A stretch of 26,091 bases of DNA, from positions 1 to 26,091 of IMG/VR virus record IMGVR_UViG_3300031963_000825; one strand, given 5' to 3'. This document shows positions 6,687 through 16,222 of this stretch, in pieces. The notes under the pieces are model-generated. The model was given only the letters and a program-made list of their open reading frames with translations. It did no database searches and was not told where the DNA came from. The translations under genes were made by a program, and so were the position numbers. The first letter of the stretch is position 1; the number at the start of each line of letters is the position of its first letter. The stretch comes from a virus.

Positions 6687-7883
6687 CTAGAGAGCAGCGA
6701 TTGAAGAACCAGTCTCGATGCGGAAGAGTGCTTCCTCACGATAACGGGCAAAGCCGAGAACGCCGTACCACCCGATTGGACGGAAGCGCATCAACTTATC
6801 AGTGACGTTACCGATAACGATGTGTGGCTCTTCGGCTACAGCCTCGGCAAGTGCCTGCTGTCCGCAGAGAATCGTATCGAATACGCGGGTTACTGGAGTA
6901 ACCTGAACGGCAGCAGTTGTTGCTACCGCTGTGGTGTTAGCAACGTCAACGGTGAAGATGACATTGTTGCCAGAGCTAGCAATCGAAGTGATCTTCGCGC
7001 CAGTTCCCATACCAACTGCAGTAATCTTGTCGCCAACCTCAGCACGAGTTGCGATGACTGCCGAAGAAGCAACACCAACGGTGAAGCCTCCGGAAGTACC
7101 AGCAACGGTGACAGCGGTGGTTGCAAGAGGAGTCTGATCAGCGCCGACCTTGGCGTTGTACAGACGTGGTGACTCTACGAAGAATGCACCCTCGTAGTCG
7201 CCGATCTCGCCAGCCCAGATGTTGTTGACGGCTGGGTTGCTCTGTGCGTGGACGAAGTTCCATCCGAGGTTACCGGACTCAGCACGAAGATCGTGTGATA
7301 CCTCTGGGTGGATACCAGCCCAGTAGTAAGACCCACGACGAGCCTTAGCCTTGTTTGCACGGAGCTTAGCAACTGCACGACGGATGTCTGCAGAATCAAT
7401 GGTGTCAGATGCATCTACGTTTGCAGTCGCTGTTGCGTTGCCACCGTAGAGGACGTTTGTTCCGCCACCGAGGGTCGTCATCGCAACTGCGTCGATTGAG
7501 TCAGCGAGGTTGTATGCAACAATGTTTGCAATCGCTGGGTCGACATCAGCAAGCGAGAAGAGCTCGAGTGCGCGGGTAACGAGGACTGGGTTGCCGTACT
7601 CTTGAAGAGTGATGGTAACCGATGTTGGTGTTGAGAGTGCAACTGCGTCTGGATCAGTTGTCTCGGTCAAAGGCGTTGTAGCCTGTGCGAGATCAACGTA
7701 TCGCTGCAAGACGACGGTTGAACCTGGGAAAGCTTGACGAGCAGGACGCTTGTCCGCAACAGAACGAATGAGTGGTTCTGAACGGAGAGCGAATTCGAGG
7801 AGGCGATCATACGCCTTCTGAACTAGACCTGCACCGCCTACGGTACCTCCTAGGGAGGATCCCGATGTGTCAGTGTATGCCAA
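6687..7883 (-). CDS. Major capsid protein, N4-gp56 family
   Basis: This 398-residue protein forms the icosahedral shell. It matches the N4-gp56 capsid pattern: GSTVVLQRYVDLAQATTPLTE (about 54-74), LQEYGNPVLVTRALEL (93-108), DSIDAVAMTTLGGGTNVLYGG (about 128-148), SADIRRAVAKLRANKAK (164-180), and YYWAGIHPEVSHDLR (186-200), followed by IWAGEIGDYEGAFFVESPR. Residues about 247-330 are an extra Gly/Thr/Val-rich beta segment between the core and the C-terminal part, perhaps a surface-exposed insertion. The reading frame begins with TTG at 7883, not ATG; AGGAG lies 7 bp upstream and supports this start. The gene follows the scaffold gene by about 25 bp. Confidence 0.9.
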   Translation of the reverse strand: MAYTDTSGSSLGGTVGGAGLVQKAYDRLLEFALRSEPLIRSVADKRPARQAFPGSTVVLQRYVDLAQATTPLTETTDPDAVALSTPTSVTITLQEYGNPVLVTRALELFSLADVDPAIANIVAYNLADSIDAVAMTTLGGGTNVLYGGNATATANVDASDTIDSADIRRAVAKLRANKAKARRGSYYWAGIHPEVSHDLRAESGNLGWNFVHAQSNPAVNNIWAGEIGDYEGAFFVESPRLYNAKVGADQTPLATTAVTVAGTSGGFTVGVASSAVIATRAEVGDKITAVGMGTGAKITSIASSGNNVIFTVDVANTTAVATTAAVQVTPVTRVFDTILCGQQALAEAVAEEPHIVIGNVTDKLMRFRPIGWYGVLGFARYREEALFRIETGSSIAAL

Positions 7884-7908
7884 TTTAGTCTCCTATGACT
7901 ATGAACGG

Positions 7909-8385
7909 TTAGGATTGAGATCGCAGGAAGTTGATAAGCTCCTCTGCCGATTCGGCATTGTTGAGGCGCATCTCAAAATCTTCTGCTCGGTCAGGCGTAA
8001 CCGCACTCTGGGTAACGATATCTTGCTGGCGTAATGCTGCTCGATCCGTTTCCGAGATTGCTGACTTAGGCTCATCTACCTTCAACCCAAAGAGGTCGGC
8101 GTTATCATCGAGCCAGTTAGAAACTGACTCCTCGTTGACGTCGTCCAGATCCTTGAGTACAAGGCGTGCAGCCTTTTGGTTGACACCCTTCCGTTCTAGA
8201 ACTTCTTTGACGGTTCGCTCACGCTGCACCTTGGACAAATTCTCAAGCTGCTCAGTGAGTTCCTTGATACGCTTTTCATCAGATCGCTTAGCTTTGCGTA
8301 ACTTTTTTACCAAGTCACTGCTGTCGCTAAACTGCTCTGGTGTATCTAGGTCATCGTCTTCGTCGTCCCAGTAGTTGTTGCTCAT
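7909..8385 (-). CDS. Capsid scaffolding protein
   Basis: A 158-residue protein read from the ATG at 8385; a GTG three codons upstream is in frame but the ATG has the better placed GGGTGG site. The first 25 residues are strongly acidic (DDEDDDLD). Residues about 27-70 form a charged coiled coil (LVKKLRKAKRSDEKRIKELTEQLENL). A C-terminal helix contains FEMRLNNAESAEELINFLRSQ. High charge, helical content, small size and a place directly before the capsid gene are the standard profile of a phage scaffold, which guides shell assembly and then leaves. No protease domain is visible. Confidence 0.82.
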   Translation of the reverse strand: MSNNYWDDEDDDLDTPEQFSDSSDLVKKLRKAKRSDEKRIKELTEQLENLSKVQRERTVKEVLERKGVNQKAARLVLKDLDDVNEESVSNWLDDNADLFGLKVDEPKSAISETDRAALRQQDIVTQSAVTPDRAEDFEMRLNNAESAEELINFLRSQS

Positions 8386-8504
8386 AGCAACCACCCTTTC
8401 TTGTTAGTTGATCGTAGGCCACAGACATCGTTCGGGGAAACGAGCTGGCTCCTACTACCGGTCTATACACCACGTGGGGCCGGTTGGTCCACGGGGGATT
8501 CTAG
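8386..8504 (-). promoter_or_regulatory. 119-bp gap before scaffold-capsid genes
   Basis: This is the longest gap in the late operon; other junctions are mostly overlaps. It contains the 8-bp palindrome CCACGTGG (8470-8477) and a TATAGA -10-like hexamer on the minus strand without a convincing -35. A second promoter or processing site that raises scaffold and capsid expression would make sense here, but the evidence is only the gap itself and these weak signals. Confidence 0.28.
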
Positions 8505-9713
8505 TTAGAACGCTCCGCTGCGTCCTCTTGCTTGCGAGGCTAGCTTGACCGCACCGCTACGTCCTTGGAATCGAAGTCGTTCTTTCTCTTCGATCTTGCC
8601 AAGTGTTTCGAGTTGGTCTGCTGCCTGATTGAAGATAGCACCGACTGCCTGCTGTTGCGTAACAGGTGCTTCTCCGGTGAGGCTAGTAAGGAACGTACCA
8701 CGCTCAGACGCTTGCTTGACTTGTCCGAACTTCGGCACAGATGTCCTGAAGGTAAAGCCTGCGTTGGCTAGTTCCTGGGCTGCAGCATCTGCTATGCTTA
8801 CGCCAGCCTGACGTGCAGCAGCTTGGACTTCAGATCGGACTCGTGTCTGCTCAAGTTCCTTCAGACCTTTCTCGCCGGTAAGGATAGCCTTGGCGAGTGT
8901 GTTGCGGTCTGCGAATGGAAGTGATCGTCGGATCTCTGCCTTGACTGGCTCTGGTGCCAAGTCGATTGCGTTGAATACGTTGCTGATGATGGAGGTAGAC
9001 TCTCTGACAGACTTGCCAGTTGCCATCACATCGTTGAGGAAATCTTCGTTGGCAAGATCAGTTAGCCCTGCCGTGCGAAGCACATCGGCAAGTCCTTCTT
9101 GTGCCTTGACGAACTCTGCAATAGTTGGCACCTCTACTGGGATGCCTGCTCGTCGCTTCTCTTCTAGCGCCTTGATGGCTCGGAATCGACGGGTAAACTC
9201 TGGGATAACGTTGGTCTGTTGTGCCTCACGAAGTGCTAGGTTCATAGCCTCATCAACGGTAGAACCGCTTCGGTAGTATGGGGCAGCTAGGGCAAAGAGC
9301 TTCTTTACATAGTCCTTGCTGGCTTCTTCTGCGCCGATAAGCAGAGCCAATGTGTTGGCAAATGTATCTGCCGCGAGAGTGCGCTCACCGCCAACAGGAA
9401 GACCACCAGGTCCAGGGATTACAGTGACTGGAGTTGTTACGGCAGCAGTTGTTGCTGCAGTAGTGGCAGCCGTCACGGCAGCGGTAGTGGCGGTACGGGC
9501 TGGAGCAGCAGCCATAGCGGCGGGAACGCCGAACATAGCAAGCTCTGTCGCAGTAAGGCTAGTGTTTGCAGCAGGGGTTGTTCGAGATGGTACAGATGCT
9601 GGAGTCTGAGTCGGGGTAGGTGTTCCGGCAACATCCATCTCAGCTGGCCTTGCTGCCATCATCGAAGATAGTAGATCTCCGGTGCGAGGGGCTGCTTTCT
9701 TTTTCTTAGCCAT
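8505..9713 (-). CDS. Probable internal virion protein with Thr/Ala-rich N-terminus
   Basis: This 402-residue protein starts at the ATG in TAATG. It begins with a basic MAKKKKAAPR tail, then a low-complexity Thr/Ala/Pro region to about residue 110 (repeats of TAAVTAATTAATTA type). The remainder is helical, with FTRRFRAIKALEEKRRAG (about 177-194), FVKAQEGLADVLRTAGL and a basic C-terminus (LASQARGRSGAF). A helical domain with a TRRF-x-AIKA-type segment is a pattern I associate with structural proteins encoded near large internal virion proteins in phages of aquatic bacteria. It probably belongs to the same internal or ejected protein set as its two upstream neighbours. No enzymatic motif is seen. 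Confidence 0.6.
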   Translation of the reverse strand: MAKKKKAAPRTGDLLSSMMAARPAEMDVAGTPTPTQTPASVPSRTTPAANTSLTATELAMFGVPAAMAAAPARTATTAAVTAATTAATTAAVTTPVTVIPGPGGLPVGGERTLAADTFANTLALLIGAEEASKDYVKKLFALAAPYYRSGSTVDEAMNLALREAQQTNVIPEFTRRFRAIKALEEKRRAGIPVEVPTIAEFVKAQEGLADVLRTAGLTDLANEDFLNDVMATGKSVRESTSIISNVFNAIDLAPEPVKAEIRRSLPFADRNTLAKAILTGEKGLKELEQTRVRSEVQAAARQAGVSIADAAAQELANAGFTFRTSVPKFGQVKQASERGTFLTSLTGEAPVTQQQAVGAIFNQAADQLETLGKIEEKERLRFQGRSGAVKLASQARGRSGAF

Positions 9714-10600
9714 TATACTCCGAATCCCATAGCACGAGCCAGAGAAGTAGCAGCCTGTCGGGCGTTCTCATTCTCTGCTGTTGTTGCCTCAATTTGCGGA
9801 AGCGACTTGATATATCTCTTAGAGTCAGAAATAGACATCCCCTTTATAGCTTCTAACACCGGATTGTCTAGTTCTATTTCGTTAGGATCCATCTCAAGTA
9901 AGTCTGATATCAGATTGATCTTGTTGCCTCGGAGCTGACGAACCGTATAGTTCGGGTTAGACTTGAGGGTTTCCGCCAACTCTGGATACTCCAGAACCGC
10001 TACCTGATTGAGCTGTGCCTTGAACTGAGCATCGGTGAGCTGACCACGAGCCAGCCTCTTTGCTGCATCCTGGAGTTCAGCGTTAGAGATAAGGTACTTG
10101 CCATAGTCATTGGCAATAGCCCTAGCCCTCTGCAAAGCCTCAAGGCTCTTGGCACCCAGGGTTGCTTCCTTGCCGAAGTTGATCTTCGACCAGATGTAAT
10201 CCTCGGTGAACGTCTTTGGATCGAAGAACTGTGGGAACTCTTTGGTGACGATGTTGGTAATTGTGCTAGACACATCACCCTTTACCTCACCAGACTGGAC
10301 TCGCTCCCTGACGGTGCGAACTACAGTATCAAGCTGCTTGTTTGCTGCCTCATTATAAAGCTTGACGAACTGGTCGATTTCTTCCTTGGAGAACTTCTCG
10401 CCATACTGAACATCGGTTGCAATGGTGCTGAGGAGTTGCCGTGCTGCTGCGGGGGTAAGGCGAATGATATTCGTCTGGGAAGTCGTTCCGTCTTGATCTC
10501 CACGGCTACCGCCCTGCAGTACACTGGCAAGTGCAGCCAATTGCTCTGGACTAAAGCTTAGGACACTGCCACCGCTTTTATCTTCTTTGTTCTTTGGCAT
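9713..10600 (-). CDS. Probable internal virion protein, helical
   Basis: This 295-residue helical protein is coupled by TAATG on both sides. The N-terminal 30 residues are Gly/Ser-rich and likely flexible (SFSPEQLAALASVLQGG). The middle has KFSKEEIDQFVKLYNEAANKQ. The second half contains LISNAELQDAAKRLARGQL, a LEYPELAETLKSNPNYTVRQL segment and LLEMDPNEIEL. These segments resemble helical domains in structural proteins encoded next to very large internal virion proteins. There is no signal peptide and no catalytic motif. It probably acts with the 1672-residue protein encoded immediately upstream, either inside the capsid or during DNA ejection. That role is inferred from context. Confidence 0.6.
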   Translation of the reverse strand: MPKNKEDKSGGSVLSFSPEQLAALASVLQGGSRGDQDGTTSQTNIIRLTPAAARQLLSTIATDVQYGEKFSKEEIDQFVKLYNEAANKQLDTVVRTVRERVQSGEVKGDVSSTITNIVTKEFPQFFDPKTFTEDYIWSKINFGKEATLGAKSLEALQRARAIANDYGKYLISNAELQDAAKRLARGQLTDAQFKAQLNQVAVLEYPELAETLKSNPNYTVRQLRGNKINLISDLLEMDPNEIELDNPVLEAIKGMSISDSKRYIKSLPQIEATTAENENARQAATSLARAMGFGV

Positions 10601-13600
10601 TACTCAACCGCCTTCAGCGTGTCTTCTTCAAAGTATCGTCGGATAAGTTCCCTAAGCCTGGGGTGCCACTTTGGCGCCTCTTGCTCTAGGATTGCTTGAT
10701 AGTTATCTCTTATGCGCGTCTTGCCTGGGTCGCCAGCTGGAAGCTCGTCTCTCAATGAGGTAGCCACCATACGCAGTGTCATAAACTGCTTGACATCATC
10801 CCATAGTTTGGTGTTGCCATAGCGAGACATAAACTTCTCGTTGCTCACGATTTCGTATAGACCTCGTGCGTATCGGAAGGATCGATCTCCACGCTCTGGG
10901 TCGTTCCATTCCTTCCACCACTGCTCGCTGATCTTACGGATATCCTCGTTGCCAGCCTTCTTGAGAACAGCCTGTAGATCTTGACGCTCTCTCCAGGTAT
11001 CGCCTTGCTCGATAGCGATAGCCTCAAGCTTATCCCGGAGATCGTTGTATGCTCCCCAGGCTCGATTGATCTGGCGCAACTTTTGAATCTGCTGCGGTGT
11101 CTTGCGAACACTGTTGAGTAACTCTCCACCAGGAAGCTTGGTGTTTGGGTCTTGTAGCTTGCGGTAGGCAGTAAGATTGAACTCATCGGGGTCATAGTCC
11201 AGATCTAGGGTAACAAGACCAACAAGTTCTGGATCGATATCAACAAGAGATTCTACAAGTTTTTTGTTATTTACAAAAACTCGGTCAAAGGACTCAGCCG
11301 TCGGTGCTATGTATCCCCGTGCTGATGTACCCTTGAAGGTGACCATATCAAGAGGGAAGCTGTCTCCTATATTCTTTAGGAATTCTTCCTCGGCAAGGGT
11401 CTTTGCTTCTTGTTCATCGCTTCCCTTGGTTATGTATTTGTTCACCAGAATACCATAGTAGTCGTCAAAGATCTGCATAGGTCTGTTGTCGATCTTAGCC
11501 GGTACGCCGAATACCGAAGCAAAAGAATATCGGAACTTGCGACCATACATAACTCTTGTTGTATCTCTGACAGCCTTGTCGCCAGGGTACTTCTTTATAC
11601 CCATCTCATCAAGTGTCATATAGTAGTTATGAATAGAAGTCCAAGAAGCAAGGTAGTCCTTATCGGACTCCGGTCCAACGGCATACTTATAAAGATCTCT
11701 CGCCCACGCGGGAACAATTCCTTTGCCTAATGATTCTGCCAAGCCATATGGAAACGCTATGTCATATGCCTGACCCATAGTTTCCTTCAAAGCTTCTTCG
11801 GCTCCAGGCTTATCCTTGAGGATAGCACTGGTGCTTTGAGCAACGTAGAATGATGGGGTTGGAAAGTTCAACAAGAATCCAATGGACCGTGCGTTGAGTC
11901 TGATTCCCTGACCCTCAAAGAATCCCATTTCTTTTGTTCCAGGAACAACAAGATGGGTAGCCTTTAGTGGATCATCCACTTGGTTGCCATACTCGTCGAC
12001 ACCAAAGGACCTAAACGCAGCTTGGTAGTTATACAAAAATGATAGCACTCGCTGTGGATTGTTGATAGCGAATTTACCATAGCGGTAGAATGCATTCAAT
12101 GTGGCAGTTGGAAATGCAGCGCCAATACGTGCCGCGTAAAGAGCGCGGTTCTGCCTATTGATCGTATAGAAAGTCTTCTCATTTTCCTGTAGTGCTTCGC
12201 GCCTGGCAGCAGATCTTAGGGTGTTGATGGTATTGAGTCCGACAACATCTAGGCCTTGTCTGCCAAGTTCGTTTGCTTTGCGAGCAACATTGTCCAGGAA
12301 GAACTGGTTCGCAGACGCCCATCGGATAGGGTTCTCTGGTCTAGTCAATGCACCGAACACGCTAGCAGCACCCTTGGATAGCATATCATCAAAATATGCA
12401 AATGATCCACGCTTCTGAATTGGTTCAGGCAGTGCGACATAGTTGAAGTCAAGTGGCTGGATCGGGTGAAGTTTCTCATAATCCCTAGCTAAAGCCATCT
12501 GAAGTTCTGTCGACTTGACGTCCCCACGAGCAACTAAAGACCTAGCTTCTTGATTTGGCAAATATCGGTATACGTTGGCAACCTGATTACGAAGTGTATC
12601 AGGAATTGAACCAATACTTGTGATGCCAAATTGCCTATAGTAACTGATCCCTGCGTCTGAAGTAGACCAGTCAAGTAGCTCATCAAATGTTTTGCCCTCA
12701 AGAACTTGATCTATAAGAGGGTCTCCCCTGAATGCGCGATTGGCTAGATACGCCAACTCTTCAAAGTACATAGGATCATTAGACCGAGTGACGCTTTGTG
12801 GGCTGCGTCGCATAATCAAACTCTGACGGATACCCTCGTGAAGGTCGCCCAAATATGTCTGAGACGCCGTACGAGAGTTAGCAAACTCCTCACGGAAGGA
12901 TGCACCGAATTGGTTCTCATCGAAAAGATCCTCGATGTTGACCCATTGTCCGTTGATTATCCGGCTTCCGTAACCCTTGCCGTAGTATCTTTCCTTGTAC
13001 TTAGCGGATCGATTCCAAAGCACTGCACGCTCATACTGCTTCTCACCAAGATCCTTGATGATGTTGTCGATAACAGCGTACTGCTCGGCAACTCTCTTGT
13101 TGGCTCGGAATAGGTCGCCCGAATCAGGAACCAAAGTAGCGATAGTACCCCTAGCATTAGCCAGAGCAGAGCGTGCATTGGCTAGTTGAGATGCTATCTT
13201 AGCCTTCTCTGGACCCGAAAGATTTGCGTCAATGTAGTCAAGACGGCGCTGCAAGTTGGACAAAGTAGGGACATCTGCCATCTGGCCAAATGGTTTTGTG
13301 GCATCCATAAGCTTGAGCTCTAGGTCTTCGACCAGCCTCTCCGCTGCACGGACATCCTTTTTCACGCGATCAAGGTTTTCAGCAGTAGCCTTTGGCGACA
13401 TCTCGCCATCCGTAAACTGCTTCTCTAGAATGATCAGGTCGTCAAGGATTCCGTTTGCCTGATCTAGTTGCTTTGTAAGACTGGTTACCGCTTCGTCTAC
13501 AGCTCTGAGTTCCTTGCCCCTGTATAGCTTAGAGGCAACTTCCATAACCCTGTTTTTATTGTTATCCAAAAAGTTCTTCGTCATAGATGGGGCTAGATCC

Positions 13601-15618
13601 AGAGCAAATTTCGCACCGTGTGCCATAGTTGCACTAAGAATTGGCTCCGCTAACGATTGCTTTGCAATATACTTTGGGGCAGCCAATACTTGAAACGTCC
13701 ACCATTTATTGAATGACTCATAAAGCGCCTTGATTTCTTGGCCAGTTCTAGCTCCGGCTATTTTTGCCTTGCCAGCTCCGCGCAGTTTCATCTGTTGTTC
13801 GATTTCATTCCAAGGGGAAAAACGGAATGACTCAACAATTTGTCTTTGAGTTAGAGCACCATCGGTTATAATCCTCATACCGGTATGGTCCATCGCATAG
13901 CCCTTTTGACCAAGATTTCCGGTAATGTTATTGATGGTGCCACGCATATCCTTGATCATATTCAGGATATCGTCCTTGGCAAAGAAACCATTAGTGTAGG
14001 CCATAATCAGACCAAGCTCTGTATCGATCTGTTCTAGAGCAGCTTTGCGCTCAATAGCAGTTTGTGCAGAAAGAACACGAGATGCAGCCTGCGCTCTATA
14101 CTCAGCAGCCGGAATAGTCTTCCCATCTGGCGATACCGTAAGCGGTCGAGCACCGTCTACGAATAAATTCAAATCATCGAATATTGCGTTCAACTCTGTG
14201 ACGGCATCGAATGGACGACTACCAGAGAATGTTACGTAACCTAGTGGCTTTTGTGTCCCGACAAAACGAATAACCTGTGTTGACACCTTAGGGATGCCCA
14301 ATATAATTGATTCAATGCCACCAAGTTTAGAGAAATCTCTAGTTGTTGCAGCAGTTCTAATTTCCTGGATCTTCCCGCGTGCTGTTCTAAAAGCCTTTGA
14401 AGCGATGACTGGCTCCATAGGGGCATAGTCTTTGCCATACATCCAAGGAGTTCTGGTATTCGGATCAATAAAAGCATCTCTAATAATTCGATACTCTGGT
14501 ATCCGATTGATAGCATCGTCGAATGCCGCATTCATCCTAGCCCAGGCTTCGGGAGAATACTCAATTGGAGCAACTGACTTGGTAGCTTGGGCAGCAAGTT
14601 GAGACTTTACATCTGCTATTTCAAATAGGTCTGCCGGTGCCTGACGTGCCATCCTATCCAATGCTGGAAGATAACCTTTATCAGCAAGAAGAATATCGCG
14701 TACAGTCTCAGGGTTATTTGCCCTGGTAATCGGCCCGATAACGTTTTCGTTATTGCTGTACTTTCTATAGATATCTAGAACCTCTGACTCATTTTTAGAA
14801 AGAGCCATCTTTACGATATCATCAGCTATATTGGTAGGACGCCCACCCAATCCTTGAGAAAAAAGAATACCATCATTGATATCTTTTTCCATTGATTCAG
14901 TCGTCCGGTTGCGAGTGGAGAAGCCCATCTTGCGTGCAGCAAACTTGCTAGCTAGCGCTGCTCTTCCGCCAACCGCTGCTATTGCTACGTTGGAGACAGT
15001 AAAGTCTGTAAATCCAGTAAACCAACGACCGACAGTATTCTCGACGAAAGCATTCTGGACATCTTGGTCGTTCCAAAGATCGATCTCTTCAATGTCGATA
15101 CCACCGAGTGGCAATACTGCAGCAGCAAGGCTTTTGATCGGTGTAAGATCTGATTTAGTGAGGGCCTGTCCAAGGCTGATCTTCTCGGTTCTGTTGTATG
15201 CTTTGCGTAGGTCGTCGACCTGAAAACCTTTTTCAAATTCTTCTGCCCTGTAAAGCGGTGAGTCGGTGTCCGTGACGAGGGCTACAGTACCAATCGGACG
15301 TGTGATATACGGAGAAAGAACTTTGTCGTGAGCTTGGACACCAAGTTGCAAAACGATATCGTTGCTTATCGCTTGCTCTCGAACTGCGTATTCGATGTTT
15401 TCCTTTATGCCTTGACGAGCTTTTTCGGTCAGGTTTAGGGCAGCAAGTGGCTTGGTTGCACCGATATCGACTGCTGCAGGAAGAACAATATCGCTCACTG
15501 CTGCTGCAGGAGATGGAATAATATCAGCTAGTTTCCCACCAGCGAATTCAGCACCCCTGACGAGTGTACGGCCAACCGGCTTAGCAATGTTATCAAGGAA
15601 CTCTTGCCATAAAGACAT
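10600..15618 (-). CDS. Giant (1672 aa) probable internal/ejected virion protein
   Basis: This is the largest gene in the window. It starts at ATG in TAATG with a strong GGAGGAGC site. Residues about 1-100 include Ala-rich amphipathic helices, and a hydrophobic stretch (VSNVAIAAVGGRAALA) lies near 208-223. Residues about 700-870 are a long charged coiled coil. Around 1160-1300 there are aromatic-rich segments (AFYRYGKFAINNPQRVLSF, FLLNFPTPSFYVAQST) that may contact membranes. The C-terminus is helical and charged. No lysozyme, transglycosylase, protease or ADP-ribosyltransferase motif was recognised. Size, hydrophobic patches and position before scaffold and capsid suggest an internal protein that helps DNA cross the envelope, like the large ejection proteins of podoviruses. 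This is inference, not family recognition. Confidence 0.62.
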   Translation of the reverse strand: MSLWQEFLDNIAKPVGRTLVRGAEFAGGKLADIIPSPAAAVSDIVLPAAVDIGATKPLAALNLTEKARQGIKENIEYAVREQAISNDIVLQLGVQAHDKVLSPYITRPIGTVALVTDTDSPLYRAEEFEKGFQVDDLRKAYNRTEKISLGQALTKSDLTPIKSLAAAVLPLGGIDIEEIDLWNDQDVQNAFVENTVGRWFTGFTDFTVSNVAIAAVGGRAALASKFAARKMGFSTRNRTTESMEKDINDGILFSQGLGGRPTNIADDIVKMALSKNESEVLDIYRKYSNNENVIGPITRANNPETVRDILLADKGYLPALDRMARQAPADLFEIADVKSQLAAQATKSVAPIEYSPEAWARMNAAFDDAINRIPEYRIIRDAFIDPNTRTPWMYGKDYAPMEPVIASKAFRTARGKIQEIRTAATTRDFSKLGGIESIILGIPKVSTQVIRFVGTQKPLGYVTFSGSRPFDAVTELNAIFDDLNLFVDGARPLTVSPDGKTIPAAEYRAQAASRVLSAQTAIERKAALEQIDTELGLIMAYTNGFFAKDDILNMIKDMRGTINNITGNLGQKGYAMDHTGMRIITDGALTQRQIVESFRFSPWNEIEQQMKLRGAGKAKIAGARTGQEIKALYESFNKWWTFQVLAAPKYIAKQSLAEPILSATMAHGAKFALDLAPSMTKNFLDNNKNRVMEVASKLYRGKELRAVDEAVTSLTKQLDQANGILDDLIILEKQFTDGEMSPKATAENLDRVKKDVRAAERLVEDLELKLMDATKPFGQMADVPTLSNLQRRLDYIDANLSGPEKAKIASQLANARSALANARGTIATLVPDSGDLFRANKRVAEQYAVIDNIIKDLGEKQYERAVLWNRSAKYKERYYGKGYGSRIINGQWVNIEDLFDENQFGASFREEFANSRTASQTYLGDLHEGIRQSLIMRRSPQSVTRSNDPMYFEELAYLANRAFRGDPLIDQVLEGKTFDELLDWSTSDAGISYYRQFGITSIGSIPDTLRNQVANVYRYLPNQEARSLVARGDVKSTELQMALARDYEKLHPIQPLDFNYVALPEPIQKRGSFAYFDDMLSKGAASVFGALTRPENPIRWASANQFFLDNVARKANELGRQGLDVVGLNTINTLRSAARREALQENEKTFYTINRQNRALYAARIGAAFPTATLNAFYRYGKFAINNPQRVLSFLYNYQAAFRSFGVDEYGNQVDDPLKATHLVVPGTKEMGFFEGQGIRLNARSIGFLLNFPTPSFYVAQSTSAILKDKPGAEEALKETMGQAYDIAFPYGLAESLGKGIVPAWARDLYKYAVGPESDKDYLASWTSIHNYYMTLDEMGIKKYPGDKAVRDTTRVMYGRKFRYSFASVFGVPAKIDNRPMQIFDDYYGILVNKYITKGSDEQEAKTLAEEEFLKNIGDSFPLDMVTFKGTSARGYIAPTAESFDRVFVNNKKLVESLVDIDPELVGLVTLDLDYDPDEFNLTAYRKLQDPNTKLPGGELLNSVRKTPQQIQKLRQINRAWGAYNDLRDKLEAIAIEQGDTWRERQDLQAVLKKAGNEDIRKISEQWWKEWNDPERGDRSFRYARGLYEIVSNEKFMSRYGNTKLWDDVKQFMTLRMVATSLRDELPAGDPGKTRIRDNYQAILEQEAPKWHPRLRELIRRYFEEDTLKAVE

Positions 15619-15815
15619 TAGCTCCTCCTATAAATTCTGTTGTTCCCGCCTCGTGGAAGCTCTTGGGTGATAGCCTGGATGAATGCGTCCCTGTCCTCTA
15701 CCGAATCCCAAGGGATCAGCGAGAGCGACAACACGATGCCAGCATTCTCGTAACCGAGAGAGTTGGCAAACTTATCCACGTTATCGAAGATAGTACCGGG
15801 TGAGAAACTACTCAC
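15618..15815 (-). CDS. 65-residue protein of unknown function
   Basis: This small protein begins at a GTG that overlaps the previous stop as GTGA and ends in TAATG, so both junctions are coupled. It reads MSSFSPGTIFDNVDKFANSLG, then a hydrophobic GIVLSLSLIPWDSVEDRDAFIQAI segment and a basic tail. The central stretch is too short and mixed to be a clear membrane span. Nothing is recognised. Its position between portal and the giant internal protein suggests a minor structural or assembly role. Confidence 0.6.
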   Translation of the reverse strand: MSSFSPGTIFDNVDKFANSLGYENAGIVLSLSLIPWDSVEDRDAFIQAITQELPRGGNNRIYRRS

Positions 15816-16222
15816 TTGATACTGCCCATCAAGTAGTTCAAGAAACTCTTGTAGGAATCTGGCGCATCTGGGAGGCGACCTGCCTCCATTAGCGCTGGCA
15901 AATACTTGTAGACAATCTCAGTATTCTCAACTACACGGCGACCACCGAGGTCGGCTGGGAGAGCTTCTGGTCCTGGGCCTCGACCAAATGCGACACCTGC
16001 TGTCATTGGCTCCTCTGGAGCCTCTGTATCAGAAAGCAAATCACGAAGTGATGCAGCTGGAACCGAAGGCTCCTTGTACATTGCAGCGCTTTCTTGTTGT
16101 GCCATAGTCTCTTGTCCCGTCGAGCCTAATGATCTCATATCTGGGATGTAGCGAATGGGCTGACTTCCACTTTGTCCGTTTCCGCCAGTGCCGGAGATTT
16201 TGTTTCCGGATAGTTCTGCCAT
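15812..16222 (-). CDS. Small hypothetical protein after portal region
   Basis: This 136-residue protein is coupled by TAATG at its start and GTGA at its end. The first 55 residues are Gly/Ser/Gln-rich and probably disordered (KISGTGGNGQSGSQP). Then come SLRDLLSDTEAPEEPM and a more ordered C-terminal third with TEIVYKYLPALMEAGRLPDAPDSYKSFLNYL. The C-terminal helices could bind another virion protein while the N-terminus stays flexible. No family is recognised. Position suggests a head-associated or assembly protein. Confidence 0.62.
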   Translation of the reverse strand: MAELSGNKISGTGGNGQSGSQPIRYIPDMRSLGSTGQETMAQQESAAMYKEPSVPAASLRDLLSDTEAPEEPMTAGVAFGRGPGPEALPADLGGRRVVENTEIVYKYLPALMEAGRLPDAPDSYKSFLNYLMGSIK

